Source of the DNA: Erythrocercus mccallii
Lineage: Eukaryota > Chordata > Aves > Passeriformes > Dicruridae
Assembly (NCBI GenBank): GCA_013397435.1
Contig: VZRG01000266.1
Location: 331,662-395,661, forward strand
Reading direction: 5' to 3'
Length of the DNA: 64,000 nucleotides
This document shows positions 47,422 through 58,742 of the stretch, in pieces. The notes below the pieces were generated by a model. It made no database searches and had not been told where the DNA came from. It saw only the letters and a program-made list of their open reading frames with translations. Made by a program: the position numbers and the translations under genes. The stretch's first letter is position 1; every line of letters starts with the position of its first letter.

Positions 47422-50400
47422 GTAAGAAATAATTTTCACTTTGAAAATTGACTTGCATATGTAACTTGCCCAAAATTTAAGAGCAGGTTCACATAATCAT
47501 TTTCTGTGTCCTATTCAGGAAGTGTCTATTTAATGGTTGGTGCTAATATAAATGTAGCACTTCCATTTTCTGATAATATAAAAACCTACTGTTTTCTTCA
47601 CAACTGTCCATATGATAAGCTGGATTTTAAAGAAATTCAAAAGATTAGTATCTTACACTAGCATAAAGTTCAGATTTCTAGAACTATCTGTGTGCTTGTG
47701 ACATCGTTAATCAAATCACTGATCTATTGCATGAAAGCTCTGCTTAATGAGTTGTGATTGGTGTTATTTAAGGAACTTATTTCTGAAGTATGGTTCTGAG
47801 GATGTCTGTAGGAATTATCTGACTGTCAGTATTATCATTGTTGTGCTCTTTGGCCTATCTATAGGCTGAATTTTAAAATCAGAGCAACACTCAGGATGTA
47901 TATGGTACTTGTATGTTGCATTTAGTTTGTTAACAGTCTTCTGGATTTCTCACTGCTCAAGTAGGGAATAATCAGTGATAGATTACTGTTTCTCCTGGAT
48001 GCAAATTGTATCTCATAAAAGAAACTTTTGTTGGTATGTTTTGGGGTACTTTTTCATTACTTCTCTGTGTTTTGGTTATTATCTAGTTGGTGTTCTAAAT
48101 CGTATGACTGAAGACTGGGCAGCTGCCAACTATATGATTCAGACAAAAAGGAGAAAGAAATAGCTCAAATTATGTCATAATGATTTTGTAGCAATAAAAA
48201 AGCCAGAATTGCTTTTTTAAAAATCAGCTAAGAATAGAAAGATACAGAGTATTCAGCATCTTTTGCAATAGAGCTTGCACTATTTATAAATGAAAGCGGG
48301 TGGGGGTGTACTTTTTTATATCTAGCCGATAACACAACTTACAGAAAACTACTTTTCTTTTACACAGTTATTGTCATTTTAAAATAGGAACCATATAACT
48401 GTCTCTAAAATACTTTTATACCCAGGTACAGGACATTTTTTTCACTCTGCATTTTACAGTACTGAGAATTAGTGTAAAAAAAAGGTGCTCTTAATCTTAT
48501 AAAGTGTTAGTCATTTTGGTAAATATGCAGACACTTTTTGCATGTTTACATATGTCCTCTGGAACATAATTATTCCCGTTTACTTTATCTACAAAAAAGA
48601 ACCATCAGAATTATTGAAATTGAATATCTAACCTACTTGATGATATTCAGTATTACAAAAAACCCCATGGGACCTCAAAATAAATGAAAGATTGAATGCT
48701 ATAACTTAATTATTAAATAATTTTTAGACTGACCAGAAGAAAGAAGTTCTTCCAGTACAAGAAGAATCTGATCTTGAAAAGAAGAGAAGAGAAGCTGAAG
48801 CATTACTTCAGAGCATGGGGTTGACACCTGAGTCACCTGTTGGTAGGAATGTTACTATTTGTTTGAAATAAATGTTTGGGAGTTTTTTGTTTAGTTTTTT
48901 GATTTTTGGGTGAAGTGGTTTTTTGGGGCTTTGTGTTGGGATATTTTTGGTGGTGGTGGTTTGTTTGTTTTTGTTAGGATTGAGGTATTTGTGTAACTAA
49001 TACAATAATTCTCTGGCCACTTTTTTGAGAGTTATACATGTCTGGGTTTTACACTCTTTTGTCCTTCATGATCTGTTATAAATGTCAAATTATGTGCTTC
49101 AGTACACATTGCATAACATTATTTTATAAAATAACACCATTTACACATAGTGGATTATTTGAAGTATATTAGTTAAAGTATGTATCATATATGCATTTCC
49201 CCACCCACCCTGTTTTTCATGCTCATTATTCTCCTGTATTTTTTTCCTTACTCTTTTCCACAATGCCAAATTTTAATGCTGATATTTTTGTATGGAGTTG
49301 GCTTTTCTTTTCTGCATCCTTTACACCCTAGTTTTTCTTATCTCAAATACTTGACTGACTTTGATGGAGCAATAGCAACACTAAGTATAAAAATTAACTT
49401 CCAAGGGTGATGATTGGTATCTGTGCAGCTCTTGGATGAGTTAGCATATTGGCTCTTGCTTTTTTGCCCTTACTTAGGCAGATCCCCATGGAAGATGAAA
49501 GCAAGGAACATGATAATGCATCTCTGCTTTTTGCCTCCAACTCTGAAATCAAAGGGGTTCAAAGCTTACCAGTTTGGCTGCTTGGCGGGGCTCTATTCAA
49601 CAGGGTTTGTCAATAAAAAAGTAATAATAATTTCTTAGAGATATATCTATGATTATATTTTCATGATTGCTTTTGTGTAATCCTCAAGTGTTCAAAAGTG
49701 AAGCTGCTCATATTCCAAAAGCCCCAGTAGTCATTTTTGTTAATTCAAACTGTTTTAATAGTCGAGAGACTCCATTTGGCTGTGTTAGCACCAGTGTGCA
49801 GCTGTTTAAGTAATCAGTTCTGACCTGCTACAGATTTTCTTTGCTAGACTAACAGTTGAACATTTCCCTTGCATGATACTGTGCTAAGGCAGTTGATGGA
49901 ATTTTTGTAGGAATGTATGTGGTTGTTGCTTTTTTTTCACATCTGGCAGAGAATCAAAAAGCCACAGAATAGCCAATCCTGAAAGCAAGTTGATATGTAC
50001 ACTTAGAGTAGGTGTTGGTGAAAAACTCAGAGGTGCTGACATGCAAGAGTAGGGCACACCCCTGCATGTTGTGTTGAGTTCCACCGAGCTGCTACTTAAT
50101 CACACCCTTCAGTGTATGCAGGGAATTCATTCTGTTTCCTTTCAAGATAACCAGATCAGATATGGATCCTTAATCAAGTTAAAATGTCCTACTTGCTGCC
50201 TGCAGTTAGCATGCCTAAGGCACAGGCTCCTTTTCTGCTGACTGGTGCTGGCAAATAACAGTGATTGTATGCCTGAACTGATGCTGACTCGTGGCTGAGC
50301 TGCTTGGTGTGCAGCTGAGGTAGCTTGTGCTCGCACTGTCAGTGGAGGGGGGTTGCTTTACATTAGATTCTTCCCCAGAAAATGGTGTTAATTCCTAAGG

Positions 50401-53400
50401 CAATTCCTGTGCTAGAGACACAGAGAGCTCTCTTATGGGAGAAGGGATCCTATCAGTGTTAGTATGTTTCTGATATCTACCATATTTATTATATAAGAAG
50501 CCTTAAGTTAGTGAACCAGAATTATTTTCAAAAAGATTTTATAGTTTAATCCTCTGGGGTAGGTGAAATTCCATCTGGTCTTTTTGTCAACGGTTGGTCT
50601 TTCAGTGGGACTCCCCTCAGTTTTGGGAAGGATTTCCCAAGAATCGTTTTCCCCACAAGAGAGCGCTGCAGCACCAGCGCTGGGCCCTGCCAGTGGCGCT
50701 GGGGCCGCGGCGTCCCCATGTCCTGAAAACGCGCACAGATGGCAAAGCAGAGGCCTGGGGCAGCTGCTCTGCTCCAGATTAACCAGTACATGGCGAGGAT
50801 GAGTTGAAGAATTCATGTATTCTTACATGCCCCCAGTTGTATAAAGTCTAAATGTGTGTAGTATGAATTTATAAAATACAACTCAAGACCTATAAAAAAG
50901 ATCGCTCCCCTAGGAGGAATGAAATTTTAATAAATTGAAGAATTCACTGTTAACTCTGGTAAAATTAAGGGAGAATTCTTGTCAATCAGAACCATGTCTC
51001 TGTTTTGAGATGGGGTAGAAAAATCTTTAGAATTCACAATATACATGTGATTTTAGGAAATTCTGTAGAAATCTTGCAGACCCGAATTCAGAGTTCTCCC
51101 ATGCTTAACCACAGAGTAGACAGAATTTTATATAAATAATTTGTGTTCAGTTGATTAAAGGGTTTTGTTAAGGGTTGCTAACCAGTGAATGCTTTACATA
51201 GTGCTGGAAAATGAAGCATATAAGGACTTTCAAAACACCCATTGATTCTTGTGTTTAAACCCTAAGTTTCATTAAAAAATGACCTTTTCTAAAAAGAAAA
51301 GTTGAAAGAAATACCAAAGTAGCTTTGTATTTGTATCAGATTCCATGATATCATTCACTATGTGTCACTTCCAGAAAGCATGTTACTTTTCAAATGGTAA
51401 ATGCAGTCTTCGTCTACAAACAGAAAATTAACTGACACTTAAGTTTAAATACAGTGGTACTAGACTGTTTACTGTCAAACAACAAAAAAAGTAATTTTCA
51501 AGACCTGATACTAGAAACTTTCTAATACACAAGATTTATGTTGATTTGCTTCAAATTAGAAAAAAAATAACAGGATGCTGTATGACACAGCCACTTTTTT
51601 GGTCCACAGTTTAGTGATTATACATTTTGAAATAACATTGCCAGTTAAATACATTCATTGTCTAATCTTTAAGAAAGACTAATGTCAGACCTGTATTAAC
51701 AACTATCTTTTCTATGTTTAAGTAACATGAGTCAGTGGAAATTACCCTTTGAAAATCAGTGTCATCATTTGTCAAAAGCTCAGTTTAAAAATATTTTTTC
51801 AATTCATTTTCTCCTAAATGTCTTCCCCTCCATGTCTTTTTGTATGCTCCAGATGCATAAATGCCAAACAATTGCATGAAAGTCCAGCATGAATTGTTAA
51901 CATTGTCTTTTCCCCTCTCTTTCCACTGTTCATTTTCATCCATGTATTTTTTGTTTGCCATCACTTTAATACTTCATTTTTAATTAATTTGAAAACATCC
52001 TAAGCTGTGCAACCTCTGCGAGTAGTAACAGCGGATACCTGTCTGTTTCACTATTTAGTCCCTCCTCCTACCTCTCCGTCTTCCAAATCTGTGAGTACGC
52101 CAAGCGAGGCTGGGAGCCAGGACTCGGGGGATGGCGCTGTTGGATCTAGGTATGTCACTCTCCTTGTCATGTTCCTTTGCTCAGTACTTGTATTTGGAAT
52201 AGTTAAGCTTTAGAAGAAATCAAGGTTAATTACTTGATTATAATAATATGAGGTTACAGTGTTGAATCTGTCAAAACTGACTGTTTAGCAGAAATACTTT
52301 AAAATTTGAAATGCAGCTATACTTCCTGATTTCAAGTTGCCAGCATTCATGTGGAGTTGTTTAGACTTGCAAGTTTGAAGTAAAATGATTGGGGATAATA
52401 ACAAACTCAAGAAGTCTAACTTCTACACTCTTCCCGGCATTTTCTAAAGGAGGATGGGTATGGATGATAGGCTATTTGCTGTTTCCCATACCTAGTTGAT
52501 CTAATAAAAGATACTGTCTACAGACTTCGCGTTACTTCTGATTTTATTTTTCCCTTACTCAGAACCATATTTCTCATTATTTATTTCATCTGTGTAGCAC
52601 AACTACAGCACTTGCAATCTCTTATTTTGTCAAAATATAACTCCGTCTTAGTCAGCCACAGTTGTTTTTGTCTTTTTTCAGTGCCAGTACTTGTCACAAC
52701 TGTTTGACCATTTCTTTGAGTGTGACGGTTTGAGACATGCTGCTCTAAAGAAGAGTCAGATAAATATTTCTGTTAAATATTTCAAGTAGTGATATATGAG
52801 TGATATATGGGGAAAACACTTCTTCCAAGGGGTATTTCTACTGTTTCCCCTGCACAGTCTGCAAATAAGAGCAGTAGATGCCTATTAATATAGGTAAGAT
52901 GCTCTCAGCAAGTGAAGTTTGTGTACTTTAAATTTAGTATTTATACATTGTGGATGAAGTTTAGTGAAAGCACAGCAACTGCAGCAGTTTTCAGTTCCTG
53001 TTGTATGAGTAGTTGTTTTGGAAAAGCAGTCAAGATTTAGACCACTTTGACACATCTTCTAAAAAGACTGCAGAAACATCTTGTATGCACGTGGATTATG
53101 CATGCATAACTATATGCATTTTAACCTGAAAATATTCAAGGTAATAATGACCTGAACAAAGGTTATGTGGTGCCTATTTCTAAGTAGAAATCATCAAGTT
53201 AAAACGGAGAGTACAGCAGACAGCAGATGTGAACCCAGACTTTTTTTTTAACACTGCTCAGGTATGATCTTGTTTGCCTGTCATGTTAATTAACCAATAT
53301 AATTGTTCCTTAATTGAGTAGCAAGCAAATTGTAATTATTTTAAATTGTCGTTTATTGCTTATTGAATTGTCTTTTAAAAAATATATTTCTATATGTGTT

Positions 53401-56400
53401 TATGTTCACTAGAAGAAAAAAACAGCTATTTGATGATGACTTTTTAAAAGAAAATACTTTCTTTCCATTCATACCTAATTTAAATTCAGTATGAAACAGT
53501 ATGTGTAGGCCGCATACTTGTAATGGAATGCCACGTGTCCTAAATTTATTTCCACCTCATCAGTGCACTGCACTCTGATTGTGTGTTCTCATAGTAATGC
53601 AATGTTGTATGCGTGCATTTTCTTACGAAGCCTTGAGAAAACCCATATCCTGAGTCTCAAAAGCTTAATGCATTTTCAAACTTTAAATCTGTCTCAGGAT
53701 TGTGATCTTTAAGGCATGGAGGTGTGAATATACAGCTAAATTGGAAGGCATGATGGAATCCCTGTTGGAGTCCCCTTGCTTGTTCTCCTACCAGTGGATT
53801 CTTCCCCCAGTAAATGGGTGCCTATATCCTGGTTTATTAGTACAAGTTCAGAAATTTTGAATATGAAAGTTGGACTGTATGATACCCCTTAGTGTTACAC
53901 GTGGCATTTCATAGGTGACTCCTGCCAATATCAGACATATTGCAAAGCCTCCTCTGTGTTGCTGAATCTTGTCAGTAACTCTTCTAGTAAGCAGTAGAGC
54001 AGTGTTCAGACTGTGCTCCTGCTGTTATTTCATCTGTCTTGCTTTATTTTCACTAGTAAAGAGTTTTGTTTCCTAGTTTGATCCTGGTTCTTTCTCTTTT
54101 TTCCTCGGTCAAGAGTGCAAGTCCTACACTAGAAAAGAATACAACTGGTTTACTTTTCGGCTGGTGGATGCTTCATAGAATTAGTTTAAAAACAGAAAAT
54201 ATTTTTCTGTTAGGAAAGTGCCTAAATACAGAGAAATCTGGACATATGTGGAAGAACAGGCAATTTGTTCTCTGAAGCCTGTAGATAAATTCATTTAACT
54301 GAAGGCAAAACAAACTGAAAAACAAAAGAAACAGTCTTTTGCATCATTTTGGTACATCTATAATAGGTGAATTTTATCTTAGAATGTTACCTTTATTTTA
54401 AAAGAATATATCTAGATATTCTAGATAAAGAAATATTTAACTGTATCTCCTATACTGCTTGTTAACTTCAACTATTTTAAAACAGACTGTCCTTGGTCCA
54501 ACTGAAGCAACTTTTGAAAGTGAAAATAATGCTTTGTAAGCAGGAAAGCTACCTCATTAAGGGCTAAATGTTAAACAGGTTCAGAAGTTGGAGGATTTTT
54601 TGTTTATAGCCTTTTCCCCAAGTTCCTCTCAAACACGATTGAAAAAGTTGAGAAAATACTTGACAGGTATTGTGATGATGCACCATCAGTATCTGAAGCT
54701 AAAGAATTCTTTGCAACATGAGGGTTGGGGTGGTGGTTTGGTTTTGCTTATGACTGAACAACATATAATCAATACCCAGCTTCAAGTCTGAGGGACCAGA
54801 TTAAACTCTTAAGCTTAAATCTCTTTGGTCAAGAAAGATAGCAGAGATCTAATGAATAAGTATGCTCAAAGTAATTACCTTTAGGGTAAAATGTTGTGTT
54901 CTCTGATGCAAAAAAAGATATGAAATAATTTTTGAGATTTGGGTATTAAGCTGTTGCTGTGGATGCAGTTGATTGGCTATATATGAAGACAGTGGATTTG
55001 TGATTCCTAATTAAATTATGATTTATAGTCCTAATGCATACTTTCCACCAGAACAAGGCAGTGCATGGTGCACCCATATTTATGAGCTTTTATGGCATTG
55101 CATGTATATTTTTCAGATCAGCTTTAACTTTAGGAATTCTGAAGCTGGTTAATAGAAAAGTTACCATGTGTGGGATGAAAATGTAAAATTGTCTTTTATT
55201 GACTTACTGTAGTAAAATATTGCATATTCTTAATTTTTTATTCAGAAACATTTTTAAAAATGCAGATAACGTACGAGAGTGTCAGAAAAAAACATGCACG
55301 TTAATCTGCTAATCTCTTACAAGTGTGTTTCTAAAATTCTGCCTAAGCCTGATAGCCAGTAGACTGCATGAAAATTTCTGAAGAAGGGATGAAGGCTAAA
55401 AAGGAAGGTAGAGGGAATATTGATTTCCCCTGTCATATTTCTTCTAGTACAACTTGAGATGGATCCATTCTGTTTGTTATTCAACATGACTTTGAAACAT
55501 GTTATTAATATAAAGCCCACAATTTATAAGAGATTTTAAGTGTCTTAGATGGAGTTGGCTCTAACTCAGATGACACTTACAAGCCCAAGGCAGTGCTTAA
55601 CCCATAATTACTGCAATGTCACATCTTGGAAACTCTAGCAGTTCTCTATCCCAGTGGAAATGCTTTTTTGCCCCACTACCAAAAGGCTTATGTGTTGACT
55701 CATTTCCTTTACCAATATGACAGTTTCCTCCACATATTTACTGCTCTGGGCAAGTTTGTTGTGTTAACAAATCTGTCTTCATATAACTTGAACAAATCTG
55801 AACATATTTTAAAAGGAATTTCAAGGTTTTAATGGTTCTTATCAGTATTTAAAATACTTTCATTTGCCTTTCATTAAGACAACATTTGTTTGCAGACCTT
55901 TAGTTTTCAACCTTTAAAATAATTTAATTCTTTGCTAATAGCTCTGAATTCTGTTTGCTTCTTAACTTTTGTATTTATTGCATGTGTTATTGCACTGAAT
56001 GTTTGCTGAATTTCCCTTAACTGATGTTGCATTGCCTTGTTTCTTATGAACAATGAAATAACTATAAGCTTGCTGTAACTTTAGAATTTCATAGTGTATA
56101 TTTGCTTCACTAATCTCTGGCCTTTTTTGCTAATGCTGCATGATTGTTCAACCTGGGGTACCAGGACGCTGCATTGGGATACTGATCCATCAGTTCTTCA
56201 GCTCCACTCTGATTCCGATCTGGGGTATTGCATAGATTTCTTATATTCCCTCTTTCATGTGCTTATGGATAATAAGTATGAGCATTTTTTCCTTTATGAC
56301 TTGTAGTTGTTGTTGTTAAGAAACTGTTTTGTAAGTAATAGAAATTTGCTGTCCTAGACTCAGCATGGTTTGCTTGCAATGGGAAATTTTTATATCATTT

Positions 56401-57514
56401 AATATACATGAGATGCTTATTTCTAATAAAGACAAATGAGTTTTGTTTTCTTTGAGTCTTTCTTTGACAAAATGTAAACTTTAGGAAGTAATTTATTTAA
56501 AATAAAAAGGTTAGCATGACTATTTAAAAACAGAGTAGCTCCCATCTTTTCTTACAAATATGTTTATAAAAGCTCATTATAAGCACTAACTAAAATTTGT
56601 ATTGTGTGCTAAGAATTATAATTCTGCCCACCAAAACCTTTCAAAAGGAGTTACTCTTCTGCTTTTATCTTGGGAGAGGATAATAAGAAACTAAATCTGA
56701 TGTAGGTAAATTGTTGGATCATTGAAGTATTATTACAATACATACTGCAATTAGGTTTTACAGAAGGCTACAATGACTATATTAATGTTGTGCATATTTT
56801 GGAATACATTATGTGTTGTATGATGCTAGCTGTATCTACCTTTAATAAAGTTCAGGGGTTTTCAGTATTGTGCTCTGAAACAATGTATTATGGATAAATC
56901 ATTTGTCAGTGTGAGTTCCAGGTCAACCTGGCAGTTCTGCATTCTAGATAGTATTTTAGAGGTGGACAAAAAAGACTAGCAAAGTTAAAATACTAGGAAG
57001 TGCTTTTTCCTTCAGTATAACTAAGTTGGTTTTCAAACTTTATAATCCTAGAACTGTTGCTGTAGAAGCATTACTTGTAAGTAGATCTGTACCCCTGATA
57101 ATACAGATGTATAATATATGTGGCAGTATTCTGGTAAAGCACAAAGAGCAAAAATTTAAAATTATATCCCAGTGTCCAGATATTTATGTGTGCACATCTT
57201 CCTTTTTGTCAGATGTATAAGGAGTTGCCGATTTTAAATAATAATGATAAAATAGTAGTCATAATTGTGAAAATTTCCACTTTGATGTAAGTTTGACTAA
57301 GCAGTGCTGTGACATAATGACTTGGATATTATTCTAGGCAAAATGTGAAATAATAAAATTAAATGTTTTTTTCTCATTTTTAAATTAATTTTATTTAGAC
57401 GAGGACCTGTTAAACTTGGAATGGCCAAAATTACACAAGTTGACTTTCCTCCTCGAGAAATTGTTACCTACACAAAGGAGACGCAAACACCTGTTATGAC
57501 TCAGCCCAAGGAAG
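47314..57514 (+). CDS. DYNC1I2: DYNC1I2, dynein intermediate chain 2 (5' part)
   Basis: Cytoplasmic dynein 1 intermediate chain 2, which links the heavy chains to light chains and, through its N-terminus, to dynactin p150Glued and NudE/NudEL. Coding exons are 47314-47421, 48728-48842, 52059-52149 (or 52005-52149), optional 56165-56224, and 57399-57514. The shortest form gives the first 143 residues plus one base: coiled coil (residues 1-74), Ser/Pro-rich linker (VPPPTSPSSKSVSTPSEAG), then the DYNLT and DYNLL docking region (ITQVDFPPREIVTYTKETQT). It matches human DYNC1I2 nearly throughout. The acidic segment, roadblock site and WD40 propeller lie past the right edge. Alternative splicing adds 18 residues, 20 residues or both, always in frame. 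Confidence 0.97.
48728..48842 (+). CDS. DYNC1I2: DYNC1I2 coding exon
   Basis: The acceptor is AATAATTTTTAG and the donor TTG|GTAGGA. Encodes TDQKKEVLPVQEESDLEKKR and REAEALLQSMGLTPESPV plus one base. It continues the charged helix and then enters the linker. The intron before it is 1306 bases with nothing recognised. Confidence 0.96.
48843..52004 (+). other. DYNC1I2: DYNC1I2 intron
   Basis: About 3.2 kb, AT-rich, with GGT/TTTG simple sequence near 48895-48980 and a GC-rich islet at 50640-50800. No exon or transposon recognised. Confidence 0.75.
50640..50800. other. GC-rich islet inside a DYNC1I2 intron
   Basis: About 160 bases with GCGCTGCAGCACCAGCGCT, GGCGCTGGGGCCGCGGCG and further CpGs in an otherwise AT-rich intron. 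It could be an internal promoter or enhancer, or inserted sequence. No gene or repeat family recognised. Confidence 0.4.
52005..52149 (+). CDS. DYNC1I2: DYNC1I2 exon with two alternative acceptors
   Basis: The proximal acceptor (CACTATTTAG, exon from 52059) gives VPPPTSPSSKSVSTPSEAGS and onward to DGAVGS, matching the common human form. A second acceptor (ACATCCTAAG, exon from 52005) adds 54 bases in frame with no stop: 18 residues from AVQPLRVV to TADTCLFHYL before VPPP. The extension resembles the known DYNC1I1 segment ending DTCYFHYLVP. The donor is CTAG|GTATGT, phase 2. Ser/Thr-Pro sites in this linker are the known phospho-regulated region of intermediate chains. Confidence 0.9.
56165..56224 (+). 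CDS. DYNC1I2: DYNC1I2 cassette exon (20 residues)
   Basis: The acceptor is GGGGTACCAG and the donor GGG|GTATTG. Sixty bases in phase 2/2 encode TLHWDTDPSVLQLHSDSDLG, identical to the 20-residue segment present in some human IC2 isoforms and absent in others. Skipping joins GS-R to RGPVKLG with the frame kept. It is embedded in about 5 kb of AT-rich intron (52150-57398). Confidence 0.93.
57399..57514 (+). CDS. DYNC1I2: DYNC1I2 light-chain docking exon
   Basis: The acceptor is TTTTATTTAG and the donor GAAG|GTGAAT, phase 1. Encodes RGPVKLGMAKITQVDFPPRE then IVTYTKETQTPVMTQPKE. In the family, LGMAKITQVDFPPREIVTY binds DYNLT (Tctex) and the adjoining KETQT motif binds DYNLL (LC8), so one exon holds the whole tandem docking site. 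Confidence 0.97.
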
Positions 57515-57861
57515 GTGAATAGTTAATTTATTACTATTCAGTTATTTTTGGTTTCTTTTAATATAATTATGATGACTGACTGAATTAGAACTAGCACTTG
57601 TGATCTTGAAACTTAATAAGGTAAGTGAAGGTCAATATGTGAGATAATTCATATGAATTCTATTACTAGAGTTTAGTAGGTTCTTACTTAACTGTTATTG
57701 TTACTCTACATCTCTTAACATCACTCTTGCTACTAATATGTGATACTTTCACACTCCTAGTATATGTTCAGATTAAACACCAAGTTGCCTGATTAGCTGA
57801 CAGCTGATAAATAAATGGGATATATTTTGCATTTGTGACATTTAAGAATCCACACATAACT

Positions 57862-58742
57862 TGGCACATGGAGAACAGGGAGGTGATTTGAGGTAACTGG
57901 CATGGCTTTAACAAGGGCAACTCCTGCCTGACCAACCATTCTACAATGAAGTGACTATATCAGTGGACAAGGGAAGTGTACACAGCATCTGTTTGGATTT
58001 CTGTAAGGCCTTTGACACAATCCCCCCCAGCATCCTTCTCTAAATTGGACAGAGATGGATTTGATGGGTGGACTAGGATAGGTGGATCAGGAATTGGTTG
58101 AAGGGTTACATCCAGAGGTCAATGGCTCAGAGTCCTGGTGTACATCAGTGACAAGTGGTGTCCCTCAGGGGTCCATACTGGGCCCAGTGTTATTTATTAT
58201 CTTCATCACTGGCATACAGAGGGATCGAGCGCACCCTCAGCACATCTGCAGGTGACACCAAGCCGAGTGGGCAAGTTAACTTGCCTGAAGAATAGGATGC
58301 CACCCAGAGGGACCCGGACAAGCTCAAGAAGTGGCCCAAAAGAAAGCCAAACATATCCTGGGCTGCATCTTCAGCAGCATCCCCAGCAGGTCAAGGGAGG
58401 TGATCCTGCCCCTCTCCTCTGCTCCTGGAGTGCTGCATCCAGCTCTGGAGAGGGGCATTGCACAAGGGCATGTGGTGACTGGACAAGGGGCAATGGCTTT
58501 GAAATGGAAGAGATTAGATTAGATATCAGGAGGAAATTCTTTACTTTGTGGGTGGTGAGGCACTGGAGCAGATTGCCCAGAGAAGCTGCGGTTGCCCCAT
58601 CCCTGCATGTGTTCAGGGCCAGGTGGGATGGGGCTTTGTGGGGCTTTGAGCAGTCTGATCTAGTGGAAGGTATCCCTGCTCATGGGAAGGGGGTTGCAAC
58701 TAGATCATCCTTCAAGTCCCTTCCAAACCCTAACATTCTGTG
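57862..58742 (+). mobile_element. CR1 LINE, internally deleted copy
   Basis: Sense-strand CR1 with reverse-transcriptase region words (CATGGCTTTAACAAGGGCAA, TGTAAGGCCTTTGACACA, GTGTCCCTCAGGGGTCC) and 3' region words (ATCCTGGGCTGCATCTTC, GAGGAAATTCTTTACTTTGT, TCAAGTCCCTTCCAAACCC), ending with CATTCTGTGA. Compared with the CR1 order I know, at least two blocks are missing, near 58330-58345 and 58455-58475. Stops and frameshifts show it is dead. The 201-codon frame at 58138-58743 is only a relic of this element. Confidence 0.9.
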
